Below, one piece after another: positions 37,201 to 46,804 of a stretch of DNA of 64,000 nt. The position numbers and the translations under genes were made by a program. This stretch comes from Adineta steineri (taxonomy: Eukaryota; Rotifera; Eurotatoria; Adinetida; Adinetidae). The notes beneath the pieces were generated by a model that did not search any database, was not told where the DNA came from, and saw only the letters and a program-made list of their open reading frames with translations. Position 1 is the stretch's first letter. Every line of letters starts with the position of its first letter. Where the stretch lies: NCBI GenBank assembly GCA_905250115.1, contig CAJNOI010000278.1, positions 1-64,000 on the forward strand, read 5' to 3'.

Positions 37201-37469
37201 TATCGAAAGTTCATGGCCTCCGATTTGTTCTATCGATAACTGGTAATGGTGGAAAATTTAATCCACTTCAATTGTTTCTTGCGATTGGTAAGATTAGGAT
37301 CGATTATAATATTTGATAGAAATAATTTTTTTAATTTAAAGGATCCGGTATTGGATATACGGTTATTGCAGGACTTGTATGTGATTTCATTATGATGCAT
37401 GTGCACAAATCTCGTGACAAATATCGTGCAGGCAAAGTTAGCTTGGTTAATGATATTGTCCTTCAATGA
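34286..37469 (+). CDS. P2X: P2X purinoceptor (ATP-gated cation channel)
   Basis: Thirteen exons chain in perfect phase: 34286-34301, 35494-35629, 35683-35798, 35849-35901, 35955-36026, 36067-36126, 36376-36451, 36502-36598, 36654-36740, 36798-36927, 36976-37106, 37157-37287 and 37342-37469, giving 410 residues. Features: an intracellular T-V-K site (23-25), TM1 (VIQLIICAYTALYIVWYEKG), the ATP-contact lysines in TKVKG (73 and 75), CEIRGWCPEE, the INYR pair and the lysine of ILSKVHGLRF, TM2 (GSGIGYTVIAGLVCDFIMM) and the YRAGK (YxxxK) surface-retention motif. All ten ectodomain cysteines of the family are present, which strongly validates the exon calls. The 16-bp first exon is the least certain part; the 1.2-kb intron after it holds a tRNA-like sequence. 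The segment between CPS and KLYC is shorter than in vertebrates. Confidence 0.93.
34432..34505 (-). repeat. Degenerate tRNA-like (possible SINE head) in P2X intron 1
   Basis: On the minus strand TAGTCTAACTG resembles a pol III A box and GGATTTGAATCC a B box (T-arm with TTTGAAT loop), followed by TTTTT at about 34435. The boxes are only 19 nt apart, shorter than in a functional tRNA, and the acceptor stem does not pair. Hence a decayed tRNA or tRNA-derived element, not a tRNA gene. Confidence 0.4.
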
Positions 37470-37829
37470 ACTATGATATTTTAAGAACAATATATATACA
37501 TATATTTGCTTATTTTTATTGGAACGCTTCTTTCTGCATATTTCTTTAATTATTAAAAAAGTTTTGAAATATGTGCATTGTGCCTAAGAAATATTATTAT
37601 TTACAAATAATGATCAAAATCAAACATATTTTAGTATTTTAAAAAAAAATTTAAAAACGACTTTTTCATTGTTTGTTTTTTGTAAGATAGAAATAATCTT
37701 GAAGATAACGTTTAAATAGATAAATAGAAAAGAGATTTTATGGAAGAAGAAAAAAATACTACGAAAAACATAATTATTCATAAAAAGAAAAAGAGGTCTG
37801 ATTACCATTAAATATATGTATATATAATA
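37470..37829. other. Short spacer between convergent genes
   Basis: 360 bp between the stops of the P2X and caspase-like genes; AT-rich, probably both 3' UTRs. No gene seen. Confidence 0.5.
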
Positions 37830-39619
37830 TTAAGCAACATCAACCTCAAAGATTTGTACTCGATCATTGCTACAATCAACAACATACAAACGACCTTCTC
37901 GATCAATTGATACACCTGTCGGACAACTAAATTGATATGGTTGTTTACCTCTACCTTTTTCACCAACAACTGTACTTCCTTCTGTTGCGCCTCTTGACCA
38001 TCGTGATATTCGATGATTATAACAATCAGCTACATAAGTATTACCAAAATGATCAACAATAACTCCTTCAGGATGAGATAATTGTGCGAGACTATTTCCT
38101 TGAGCATGTCCACCAGCAACAACAACACCTTCTTTTGCACCTTTTACCCATTTTACAACACGATTATTATTTCGATCAGATACGTAAACTGATAAATCTT
38201 GATCAACAAAAATAAATGTTGGAAAATTAAGTTGATTAAGATGATCGCCTTTCCCATTTCCACCTGCAACAACTGTTCCATGTGTAGCACCTTGTCTATA
38301 TTGTTTAACTTCATTCTTTTCCGTATCAGATATATAAAGATCTCCATGATAGTCCATTGTTATACCACAACAATTTATATTTGATATCATCGTTTGTTGA
38401 TTTGCACGATTACGACGAGGACATCGTACGACTCGTCGATTTCCATAATCACAAATAATAAGAGAATCACTATTTTTATCAACAATAACATCTGTTGGAC
38501 GATTTAATTGATCCATTCGATTTCCTTTTCCATTTCCACCAGCAATAACTTGGCCACTATTTGCACCAGATTTCCATTCAACAATACGATGATTTCCAAG
38601 ATCAGCGATATAAATTCGATGATCACTATCATGAACACAAATACCATGAGGACAATAGAGTTGATTCGCTTGTGTACCATATCCGTAACCTCCGGCAATA
38701 GTCGACCCATATTGTTTCCATTTAGTATTGAGTTCAAGTTTTTTTGAAAGAACTAATTTTCCTGGAAAAAGAAAAAGAATATTAAAATATAGATAAGAAA
38801 TTTTTTTACCAAGATTAACTGGAGTATTTTCATTAAGATAAACATGTCCACGTCGATATAATGCATTTATACTTAATGGTCTTTGTGTACGATTACTTTC
38901 TTCAAAAACATCAGCTGCAATACCTTGAAAAATTTGAACAATATCTTCATTTGGATTAGCAATATGTTTAAGTAAATGTTTAGTAAATAAACCATTTCGT
39001 TCTTCATCTAATCCATCACTAGCTGTTTGATCTGCATCACATGCAAATTGAATAAATGTACCTGCTGGTGATTTCATTGTATGTAAACCTTTACCCTCAA
39101 AAACAGCTAAAACAAAATTAATTAGAAATTTTCATTTTTTTCTATTAAAATTTCTTTTATACCTTTTGGTTTTGGACTTTGTTTTGGCCAGTATAATCTA
39201 CAACAATCTAAGATAAATACAGTTACAAATGAAGGAGTTTTTTCTGCTAATCGTTTTATTGTACGTTCAACAGGAACAGCAAAATCTTCTACATCATCTT
39301 CCGTTTCAATTTGACCATCATCAACTGGCATTAAATAATTTGTACCTTTGATTTGATAACCATGTCCAGAAAAATAAAATAATACTAAATCACCATCATT
39401 TATAGTTTTAGAAAAACTATTTATAGTTGAAACCATTTGTGAATTACTTAAATCAAGTTTTGTTGTAACATGAAAACGAATATTAGTTAACACATCACTT
39501 AAATCATTAGCATCATTAATACAATGACGAAGTTTACTTTCTGGTCGACTATAATTATTATTTCCAATAATTAATGCTAATTTTCGACGAGGAACTATAG
39601 TTCGATGAGTAGTAGCCAT
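37830..39619 (-). CDS. Caspase-like (peptidase C14) domain fused to an NHL propeller
   Basis: Three exons, 39619-39163, 39106-38810 and 38761-37830, all phase 1 at the junctions, giving 561 residues. Residues about 12-250 are a caspase/metacaspase-type p20-like domain: KLALIIGNNNYS, then FYFSGHGYQ with the catalytic His (H86), and VFILDCCRLY with the catalytic Cys (C139/C140, the second aligning best with DxC). QFACDADQTASDG and the GLFTKHLLKHI helix complete it. Residues about 265-560 are six NHL blades (IAGGYGYGTQANQL to LYVVDCSNDRVQIFEV). The His-Cys dyad is intact, so proteolysis is plausible; cleavage preference is unknown. There is no CARD, DED or signal peptide. The propeller is a close paralogue of the one in the B-box-like gene at 29-31.6 kb, implying domain swapping. 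Confidence 0.9.
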
Positions 39620-41433
39620 TGAATATATATATATATTCCAAAAATAAAAAAAAAAAGATTTACTTACAAACTAAAATAAATAAAAAAATAATAATTATAT
39701 ATATTCTTAAACTTTCCTCTATCTCTCAATGCAATACAAGTTAAAAGGTCACTCTACCAAAGAGAAAGAAAAAGAAGAAATTTTTGTATTATTTATTATG
39801 ACTCGAGTATAGTATTTATTATTGATAAAATAAATATTAACTTGGTTAATTCAAGTCATAATAAAGATACTTCATCTTTTTATTTCAATGAAGTAACAAC
39901 CATAAATTTTACAAACTTGTTCAACTATGAAAATATTTCTTCTAATAAAGAAATATAAGGTTACTTATTGATTTTCTCTTGAAAATAAACTACAAGTACA
40001 AGGAGATATATATGTATGTTATACACCATGTGTCTATTTTATTATAATGATGACAAAAAAAAACTGAAGGAGTCATGTTAACGCTACATTTGATAATTAT
40101 GTTCATTACACTTCTTCATCACTTGAGTTGTTCTTACTATACATAATGTATAGGCTTGTATAAAAGAGGAAAAAAAACGGAGTAAGAGAAAAAGAATACA
40201 AGTACAAATTAAGCACATTGTCGATACATATGTACATTGATAGAATAGAAGAAAAAAGAAATTATGAAAGTATATCATTATTGAAGCGTTTTCATATCTA
40301 TTTGTATGCATCATGAGCATAGATGTGAGGTCATATAGCACGTTATCGATATACTCTTATATCTATATTAAACAAATAAATATAACATAAAGAATGAAAT
40401 TAAAATTTTATTAATATATTTTCTATCTTAAGAAATATTGCTACCTTAAATCCTTTTTTTGTTTATAATACATATATCTCATCATCTTAATTAAAAAATT
40501 TATTTTATTAATTTTTTTCGAAAGATTATATATATTGTAAGATGGGAATCATATGAGATTAAAGTAAATTGTTTTTTTTTCTTATTCATTTTGATGATTT
40601 TCTGAAAATGATATGTCTAAATTCGCCGTGAAAGACTGCATCGATTGCACCTATTTTTTCAATTAGAGTGGTTATGGGTCAGAGCGTAGAGAATATTCAC
40701 ACCCTCAAGATTTTGTGCATGCTATTATGATTATTGTACAAATTGGAGAATCTGAAAATTCTGTAAATAGGTCTAGCAATTATCAATAGATGATTTTATA
40801 AATATGAGAATATAAATTTTCTTTTAATATTTCTATTCTTATAGAACATAAATAAACTTGTCATATTAGAGGGTATGGCTATTATACTCATGAAAAACTG
40901 CATCAAATATTTTATAAAAGAAAATCTATCATAGAAAAAAATTTGTATTGCTATTTGAAACGTGAAGATCAAAATTCGATTTATCCTTTATAAACTTAAT
41001 TCAAAGATGAATCGATTCACGTTATTTAGACTTATTTTGAACATTTCTATCTAATACATTAGCTTAAAAATCATGATAATTCACACCTATATATGCAATA
41101 CTTTGCTGATCAAGTAGATTTAAATTAGACTTTTTAAATACAATTAAAATTTAATTTCTTAGTTTTAAAGATAAATTTTATTAGTTTCTACTGCTTTCTT
41201 CAATCAGTTTTACAAAATTTGTTTTATGATTTATTTATCTTGTAAATATACCATCTATCGAAATAAATTTATTAGAAAATTTAGTTTATTTAAAGTTTAA
41301 ACTTGTACTTTTTTGCTTTTATTTATTGAAAAGTATTGATAAAATTCAATTTCTTTATATACAAAAGTTTTTGTGCTGAATAACGATTTGTTATTGACCA
41401 GATTTGATTCAATGAAAAAAGAACGGTTAACGT
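39620..41433. other. Intergenic, no gene seen
   Basis: Upstream flank of the caspase-like gene plus AT-rich DNA. At 40694-40711 TATTCACACCCTCAAGAT is a lone arm of the CTTGAGGGTG hairpin family. Confidence 0.45.
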
Positions 41434-41505
41434 GCCTCTATGGCTCAGTGGTAGAGCGCCAGTCTAGTAAACTGGAGGTCCGCAGTTCGATCCTGCGTGG
41501 AGGCA
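41434..41505 (+). tRNA. trnT-AGT: tRNA-Thr (anticodon AGT)
   Basis: A complete 72-nt cloverleaf. The acceptor GCCTCTA pairs with TGGAGGC, the D arm is GGCTCAGTGGTAGAGC, and the anticodon stem CCAGT/ACTGG encloses loop CTAGTAA with anticodon AGT. The T arm is CGCAG/CTGCG with loop TTCGATC, and the discriminator base is A. A and B boxes are intact. A run of eight Ts starts about 6 nt downstream and should terminate pol III. There is no intron. This is the only intact tRNA seen in the window. Confidence 0.97.
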
Positions 41506-41509
41506 TCTA

Positions 41510-41518
41510 ATTTTTTTT
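41510..41518 (+). terminator. Pol III T-run terminator after tRNA-Thr
   Basis: TTTTTTTT within TCTAATTTTTTTTATC immediately follows the tRNA 3' end, the usual RNA polymerase III stop signal. Confidence 0.8.
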
Positions 41519-42673
41519 ATCAACTATGTAAGAATCTTGATAAAAAAATTATTTATTCATCAGCGAAATGAATTTATTTTTTTTAATAATAAAAATATAT
41601 TTTATCTTCTTCAAAGATTTCTTTTATAACATCTTTTACATTATTCTTCGATATATATATACACATTTTTTTTCTTTTCTCTTTCTTCTCCAGCTGTCGC
41701 CACATTTATCTTATTCGAGAGTTATATAAATGGACTAAATTAGTCATAGAAAGATTTCATATATATCCTTTAAAAATCGAAAGATGGATTGATTTACACG
41801 TATATTTGAAAATTCGAAAAATAAGATAATCTTCTATTCATTTGATAAAAAATCGAAAATAAGTTTAAAACTTCAACATTAATCTTCTCGTTTAAATCTT
41901 AAAATTACTTGACAATAACTCATAGGATTTACATTGCGAATTGATAAAATATTAATTACTATAAATTTATCGATAATTTAATAAAATATTAGTCTTACTC
42001 ATATTGGAAAATATAGCCAGTATGGATATCGATATGAAATATATTTAATCATCTCTCATTGTTTTACAACACCTTAATTCATATTCTTAGTATCTATCGA
42101 GTCTATGTAATATTAAGAGGTACTGTTTACATATATTTAAATTTTTTCTTTTAATATAAAAATATTAAAGTTGAATGCAAAAACTTTTATTTTTTCATAT
42201 ATTGCATTGAATAAATAAAAGATAATCTATTTGTTACCATTTCATTAATTAAACAAACAAATGTACTAATATTGACTTGCATAAACACATAGTTTGTTTT
42301 TGGCCGTTTCTTCATAAATAAAAATAACATCTTTAAGTATGAAATGCTTAATTCCTTCAGATTTAACAAATTATTCAAAAGTTGCTTCACTTTTAGCGAC
42401 AGTTTAATCGTATGAAAAATATTATCTATGAAGACAAGACCTATTATGAACATAGTGTTGTTGTCAGAAAACAACTACTAAAATAATCTCTTATATTTGT
42501 GTTGGGTTACATTGAAAAAATAATAATTATACGTATTAAAATAATGTTAATAAGCATTTGTCAACTTAGAAACTTTGTCCTGTATGTAAAACGTTTCTTA
42601 CTGAATATATTTAGTGGTATATTTAAGTAATTTAAACGATAAAAAATACAAGAGTTAATCGATTTCGTCAAAA
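41519..42673. other. Intergenic; possible F-box/LRR remnant on the minus strand
   Basis: Mostly AT-rich. At 42187-42474 a 95-codon minus-strand frame (LLNNLLNLKELSISYLKMLF, then LINEMVTNRLSFIYSMQY) has the Leu/Ile rhythm of the C-terminal LRR part of bdelloid F-box-like genes, but no F-box, no upstream exon and no intact repeat series. It is noted as a possible relic only. Confidence 0.3.
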
Positions 42674-44764
42674 CTAGTAGATGAAATGAATGCAAGCTGA
42701 AACGAAAGCAAAGTTGAAAATAAATGTTTTGTATGACACAGCTGCTGACGCGATGATTGGATATGGCTGCCCTTGCTGTTGCCACTCGAGATAAGCGTTG
42801 AGAACAGCTGTCTTAGCTTCCATAACCGCATATCCATTGGCAGAATTCGCTGTAATTAAAAGTGCCATTGGCTGAATTAATTGAGGGTAAACTACAACAT
42901 ATGAGTACCAAAGTGTATTGGTGCCAGTGTGCCATAGCGATAAACCGAGATTGTCTCTATTATTAATCATACCACAGAGTGAATGCTCAGAATTGGAAAC
43001 GGAAGATGAAGGAAAAACATAGTGTGTATGAATGTTTTGCCATACAGATGGTGAGAGTAAATAAGACGAGATCGTTCCATTCAAAAAGCTACTGTTCATA
43101 GGAGTAGAACCAAATGATATTAGATCACGTCCTTCTTGTAAATGACAGGCAATAAATTTAGCCCAATCATTAAGGCTTGCGTGAACCGTACCTGCAGGTC
43201 CCCAAGATTTCGGGATATCAATATCACTACTATGTAATATACCAGCTTCATCCATATAATGACCAAATGATTGAGTAGCGAAAGAATTCAGTGGTATTTG
43301 TTCAATTGGTGAGCCAAATCCTGCTGTGATCATTCCTAAACGATTAAATAGTTCATTTTGAATAATTGATTCCCATGGTAAATACCATATTTCTTCTAGA
43401 ATTAATCCTAGTACAATGTAATTATTATTCGAATAAGAATAGTTGGCAGGAACATTAGTTGATGATGGTGGGTTAGAAATAATCATCGATAGTAGGATAC
43501 TTAAATGATAGCGACGTGAAGGTAAAGAATAATTGCTACAGGACTCCTTGGTACCATTATTTTCTAATGTTGATTCGTGAATATGGTGTTCAATAGAGTA
43601 TGCCACATCTAACTCATCAAGGCCTGAAGTATGAGTCAGTAAATGAGCAATAGTAATATATTTCCATGAGGTGTGAATGGCTAAACCACAAGAATAAGGA
43701 GACTTAGCGAAATAACCATCGACATTAGAAAAATCACTGCAATTACATGTAGTTAATGGTGGTGTTGGAGTTGAAGAAAATGGTAAATATGGAAAGATAT
43801 CACCAATAGTAGTAGCAAGGCTTAACTTTCCTGCTTGAATCAACATTTGAATGAGAATGGCTGTCATAGATTTAGTGTTCGATCCAAGATGCCATTTATC
43901 ATTGATAGTTACTGCTTCTGGAGTTACTGCATCAAAGCGACGAATACCAGATACTATCGTTGATACAGGAATAAATGGGCAGATTACATGTGCTGGTGAT
44001 TGAGCGCCTTTGTAAGATTGCATTGAAGGTGTTTGAATAATCGAAGCACCTATAGCTGGTACGTCCTTATATTTACTTTGAATAGCTTGTAATATGGAGA
44101 GTATCGTCTCATTCAGATGAATAGTAGTGATAGGAACTGTATTAGTACATGGTGATCCCATCAGTTGAATGAATGGAGCAACAGTACTACTGAAAATATT
44201 AGGTGCAGCTAAAAGAATAGGAAATGATCCATTCACTGTGGCAAACTTAGCACCTGGAGCAATCCATGTAATGTTAGTGGAATTTGTAGCAAATAGCGCA
44301 ACATTGTTCACGTCTCCATTATTAGAGACAGCATACCAATAGGCGACATGATAGCTAATACCGGCTGTAAGATTAACTGGTCGATCGAAAGGTAAAGACC
44401 ATGGTTTAGGTTGCTCATTCGAGAATTGGAATGCAAACGCAGTCATTGTTGCCGTTTGTTCGATGAGCATGGATGCAGCATCATAAAGAGCGGCTCTGAC
44501 AGTAAGAGAGACATTATTCTGTCGAGGAAACATGACAATAGCTGTCACTTGAACAGCATAAGCAAGTTGAAATGGTGTCTGGAAAAAGAGATCGGTGGCA
44601 AGGGTCTGTGCGTAGGAGAAATTTGATGAAATAAGAGGACCATTCGATAGGAGAACTTGGGGCACACCCAAAGTGGAACAAAAGAAATTTGCAGCCAATA
44701 CTGATGAAGTCAGTCCAAGCCAACACCAACAATAAATAGTTACAATCAAATAATGAAGATGCAT
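42674..44764 (-). CDS. Secreted serine hydrolase of the beta-lactamase / class C penicillin-binding fold
   Basis: A single 696-residue exon. Residues 1-24 form a signal peptide. Residues about 25-205 are an N-terminal beta-rich, N-glycosylated domain that I did not recognise. Residues about 225-670 are a beta-lactamase-fold (Pfam Beta-lactamase) serine hydrolase with all three motifs: SNTK at 295-298 (SxxK nucleophile and general base), YSN at 444-446 (YxN) and HTG at 612-614 (KTG equivalent). The hydrophobic C-terminus (YKTFIFNFAFVSACIHFIY) could be a GPI signal or membrane anchor. Animal relatives include LACTB-like esterases/peptidases; the substrate is unknown. Intronless structure and domain type allow a bacterial origin, but the N-terminal extension and eukaryotic secretion signal suggest long residence. 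The terpene synthase lies upstream on the same strand about 1 kb away; no functional link is implied. Confidence 0.85.
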   Translation of the reverse strand: MHLHYLIVTIYCWCWLGLTSSVLAANFFCSTLGVPQVLLSNGPLISSNFSYAQTLATDLFFQTPFQLAYAVQVTAIVMFPRQNNVSLTVRAALYDAASMLIEQTATMTAFAFQFSNEQPKPWSLPFDRPVNLTAGISYHVAYWYAVSNNGDVNNVALFATNSTNITWIAPGAKFATVNGSFPILLAAPNIFSSTVAPFIQLMGSPCTNTVPITTIHLNETILSILQAIQSKYKDVPAIGASIIQTPSMQSYKGAQSPAHVICPFIPVSTIVSGIRRFDAVTPEAVTINDKWHLGSNTKSMTAILIQMLIQAGKLSLATTIGDIFPYLPFSSTPTPPLTTCNCSDFSNVDGYFAKSPYSCGLAIHTSWKYITIAHLLTHTSGLDELDVAYSIEHHIHESTLENNGTKESCSNYSLPSRRYHLSILLSMIISNPPSSTNVPANYSYSNNNYIVLGLILEEIWYLPWESIIQNELFNRLGMITAGFGSPIEQIPLNSFATQSFGHYMDEAGILHSSDIDIPKSWGPAGTVHASLNDWAKFIACHLQEGRDLISFGSTPMNSSFLNGTISSYLLSPSVWQNIHTHYVFPSSSVSNSEHSLCGMINNRDNLGLSLWHTGTNTLWYSYVVVYPQLIQPMALLITANSANGYAVMEAKTAVLNAYLEWQQQGQPYPIIASAAVSYKTFIFNFAFVSACIHFIY

Positions 44765-45742
44765 TCGTGAATATAATTGTAAAACGAATTTATCAACTTA
44801 ATCGTGAATGAAACAAGTAAAATGAAGATAAAATTATAGAAGTTGATGAACGATTGTAGTTCAAAAATCTATATATTGTTTGTATGAAATAATATTTTAA
44901 GATTCAACAATTTATAAACTGAAGAATTTATAGTAAAAAGTAAAGTTATCAGTCTATCCCTAGATGTAAATAACAAAAATATATGAAATTTATTAACTCT
45001 TTTTGTCGTTTTCTATTATACATGTTTTTTACAACGCACGTAAACATCTTTCAAACTTACCGTTAACAAGAATTTATCTTCATTTTCTGTTCTTGTTTTG
45101 CTTTAAATGGGAGTGTGCTGCATGTGGTGACATCAAATATTTGTTTTTTCTTTCGTTTCTTATTATCATGACTAATGTAATCTTCATCTTGATAGTGATA
45201 AAATATAATTTTCGTTTGTATGCATTGACTCATATGACAGCATACATGCATTATCTATCGTGTTTTTTTCTTCACTTTCTTACTAATACGAGCCAATATA
45301 AGCTTAAAAGATTTATATCATGATATTATTCTGAATACACGTTATATCCTTGACAAGAAGTAGAAACGAAATTTGATATCATTCTCTAATATTTTGTATA
45401 GAAATGATTTGTATTGTCGTAAAATGAGGTATTATTTATTAAGAAATATTGATGTAAAAAAACTGTAAGTATTATAAGACATGCTCGATATACATCTTTG
45501 ATGCACGTATGAATAAAGTTTTTACCTCTTTTTGTAACATATGTGGCAAACTTGGTTGTGACTCTTGTGTAGTCACTTTTAGAAAATTCTATACTGAAGT
45601 CAGTGATTACTATTCTTCGTAGATGAGTAACATGAAATGATTTTTATTTATTAATAATTAGTTCTAGATATTTAATTTTTAAAGCTAGAGCTTATAAGAG
45701 TAACGTTTGAAAATGAAGAGAACAACGCGAAGATTCTTGGCA
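44765..45742. other. Intergenic, no gene seen
   Basis: 5' flank of the hydrolase and 3' flank of the terpene synthase. Overlapping frames on both strands near 45003-45323 are hydrophobic by base composition and have no domain. Confidence 0.45.
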
Positions 45743-46804
45743 TTATGCCTTTTTTCGCGGTAAGAGTGTTACTACTCTTGTCTTCTTAACTTCTTCATGA
45801 GATTTACCAAAATATCTCTCTGTTGCAAAGCTCCAATGAATAAAGCCAATAGCCCATTGTTCTACTGCAGCTAAATAGGTTGCGACATCTTGGTCAATTT
45901 TTGAGCCCCACGAAGGAATCTTCTCCTTTTCAGATACATAAGCATTGAAACGCTCTTTGACACGATCTCCAACAAAATCTATGCTTTCTTGTAGTGAGCG
46001 ACCTTCTCCCATACTAATAATGACCAGATTGTGAGTTTCTCCCCAAGCTTGTTCAATGTTAAAACTGTAGATATCCTAAAATGAGATATTCGTATGTATT
46101 ATAACCGCTAAAAACTCAAATTGATGACTTACATTTGCCCAACAGCAAATATCATTAATGTAAAGCGCAAGCTTTTTCATGGTAGGGTTATGAAGGACCT
46201 CATCTGGAACATCGAGATTCAAATCATACTGGACCAAATCATAGACACTTGACAGTGCGCCTGTTTGACGACGCAGCTTAATGTAGCTATCGATACTAAG
46301 ATCGATATCCTTTGACCGATTAATAACTTGTTCAACGGCAGCATTAATAAAGTTCTGAAAGTGTTTAACGAGACGTTGTTGACATCGTTCAGTTGCCGTT
46401 TCATGAATATCTAGCATGAAGCTTCTTAGCATGTCTGCAGGTAAGAATGAAGTTTTTGTAAATGTCTCGGGATCGCGCAAAACATTTATGGTAAGATCAG
46501 CGGCATGTCTAGCATCTTCTGAACTTTTGCTCCATTTACCATTATCGAAATAGTCATCATAAATGAACACCCATTGATAATAATTGGCTAAGACATAAAG
46601 TCGTTTGGCATCTGCCGTACAATGTCCCATTGCAGCAAGTAAAGGAAATTGCGCCTTCTTCACCTTTTCGATATTATCTATGCCATATGAATTCAGCCAC
46701 TGTTCGGCTGCTACTTTTGCAGTCTCGTAGTGTGGGTTCATCTTAAATTCGAATGGACAGTGCTTGATGAGATCTGGCAGAACAAATGTCTCCGTTTCAG
46801 TCAT
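45743..46804 (-). CDS. Class I terpene synthase, microbial (sesquiterpene cyclase) type
   Basis: Two exons, 46804-46133 and 46075-45743, joined in phase 0, giving 334 residues, the usual length of bacterial and fungal class I cyclases. The aspartate-rich motif is DDYFD (83-87). The NSE triad is N224-D225-x-x-S228-x-x-x-E232, formed exactly across the intron (CWAN|DIYSFNIE). A C-terminal RY pair (TERYFG) is present, as is a pyrophosphate-sensor-type arginine (IKLRRQTG). All metal-binding residues are intact, so the enzyme should ionise a prenyl diphosphate such as FPP with three Mg ions; the product cannot be predicted. It is unlike insect IDS-derived synthases and lacks plant-type domains. 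The family is essentially microbial among non-coral animals, so horizontal transfer followed by intron gain is likely. No prenyl transferase or P450 lies nearby in the window. Confidence 0.92.

Noticed and set aside
42187-42474. F-box/LRR gene
   Set aside because: Leu-rich rhythm only; without an F-box or upstream exons it is listed as a possible relic, not a gene.
45003-45323. 106-codon plus-strand frame with Cys-Cys pair
   Set aside because: Overlaps an equally open frame on the other strand and has no domain; probably chance.
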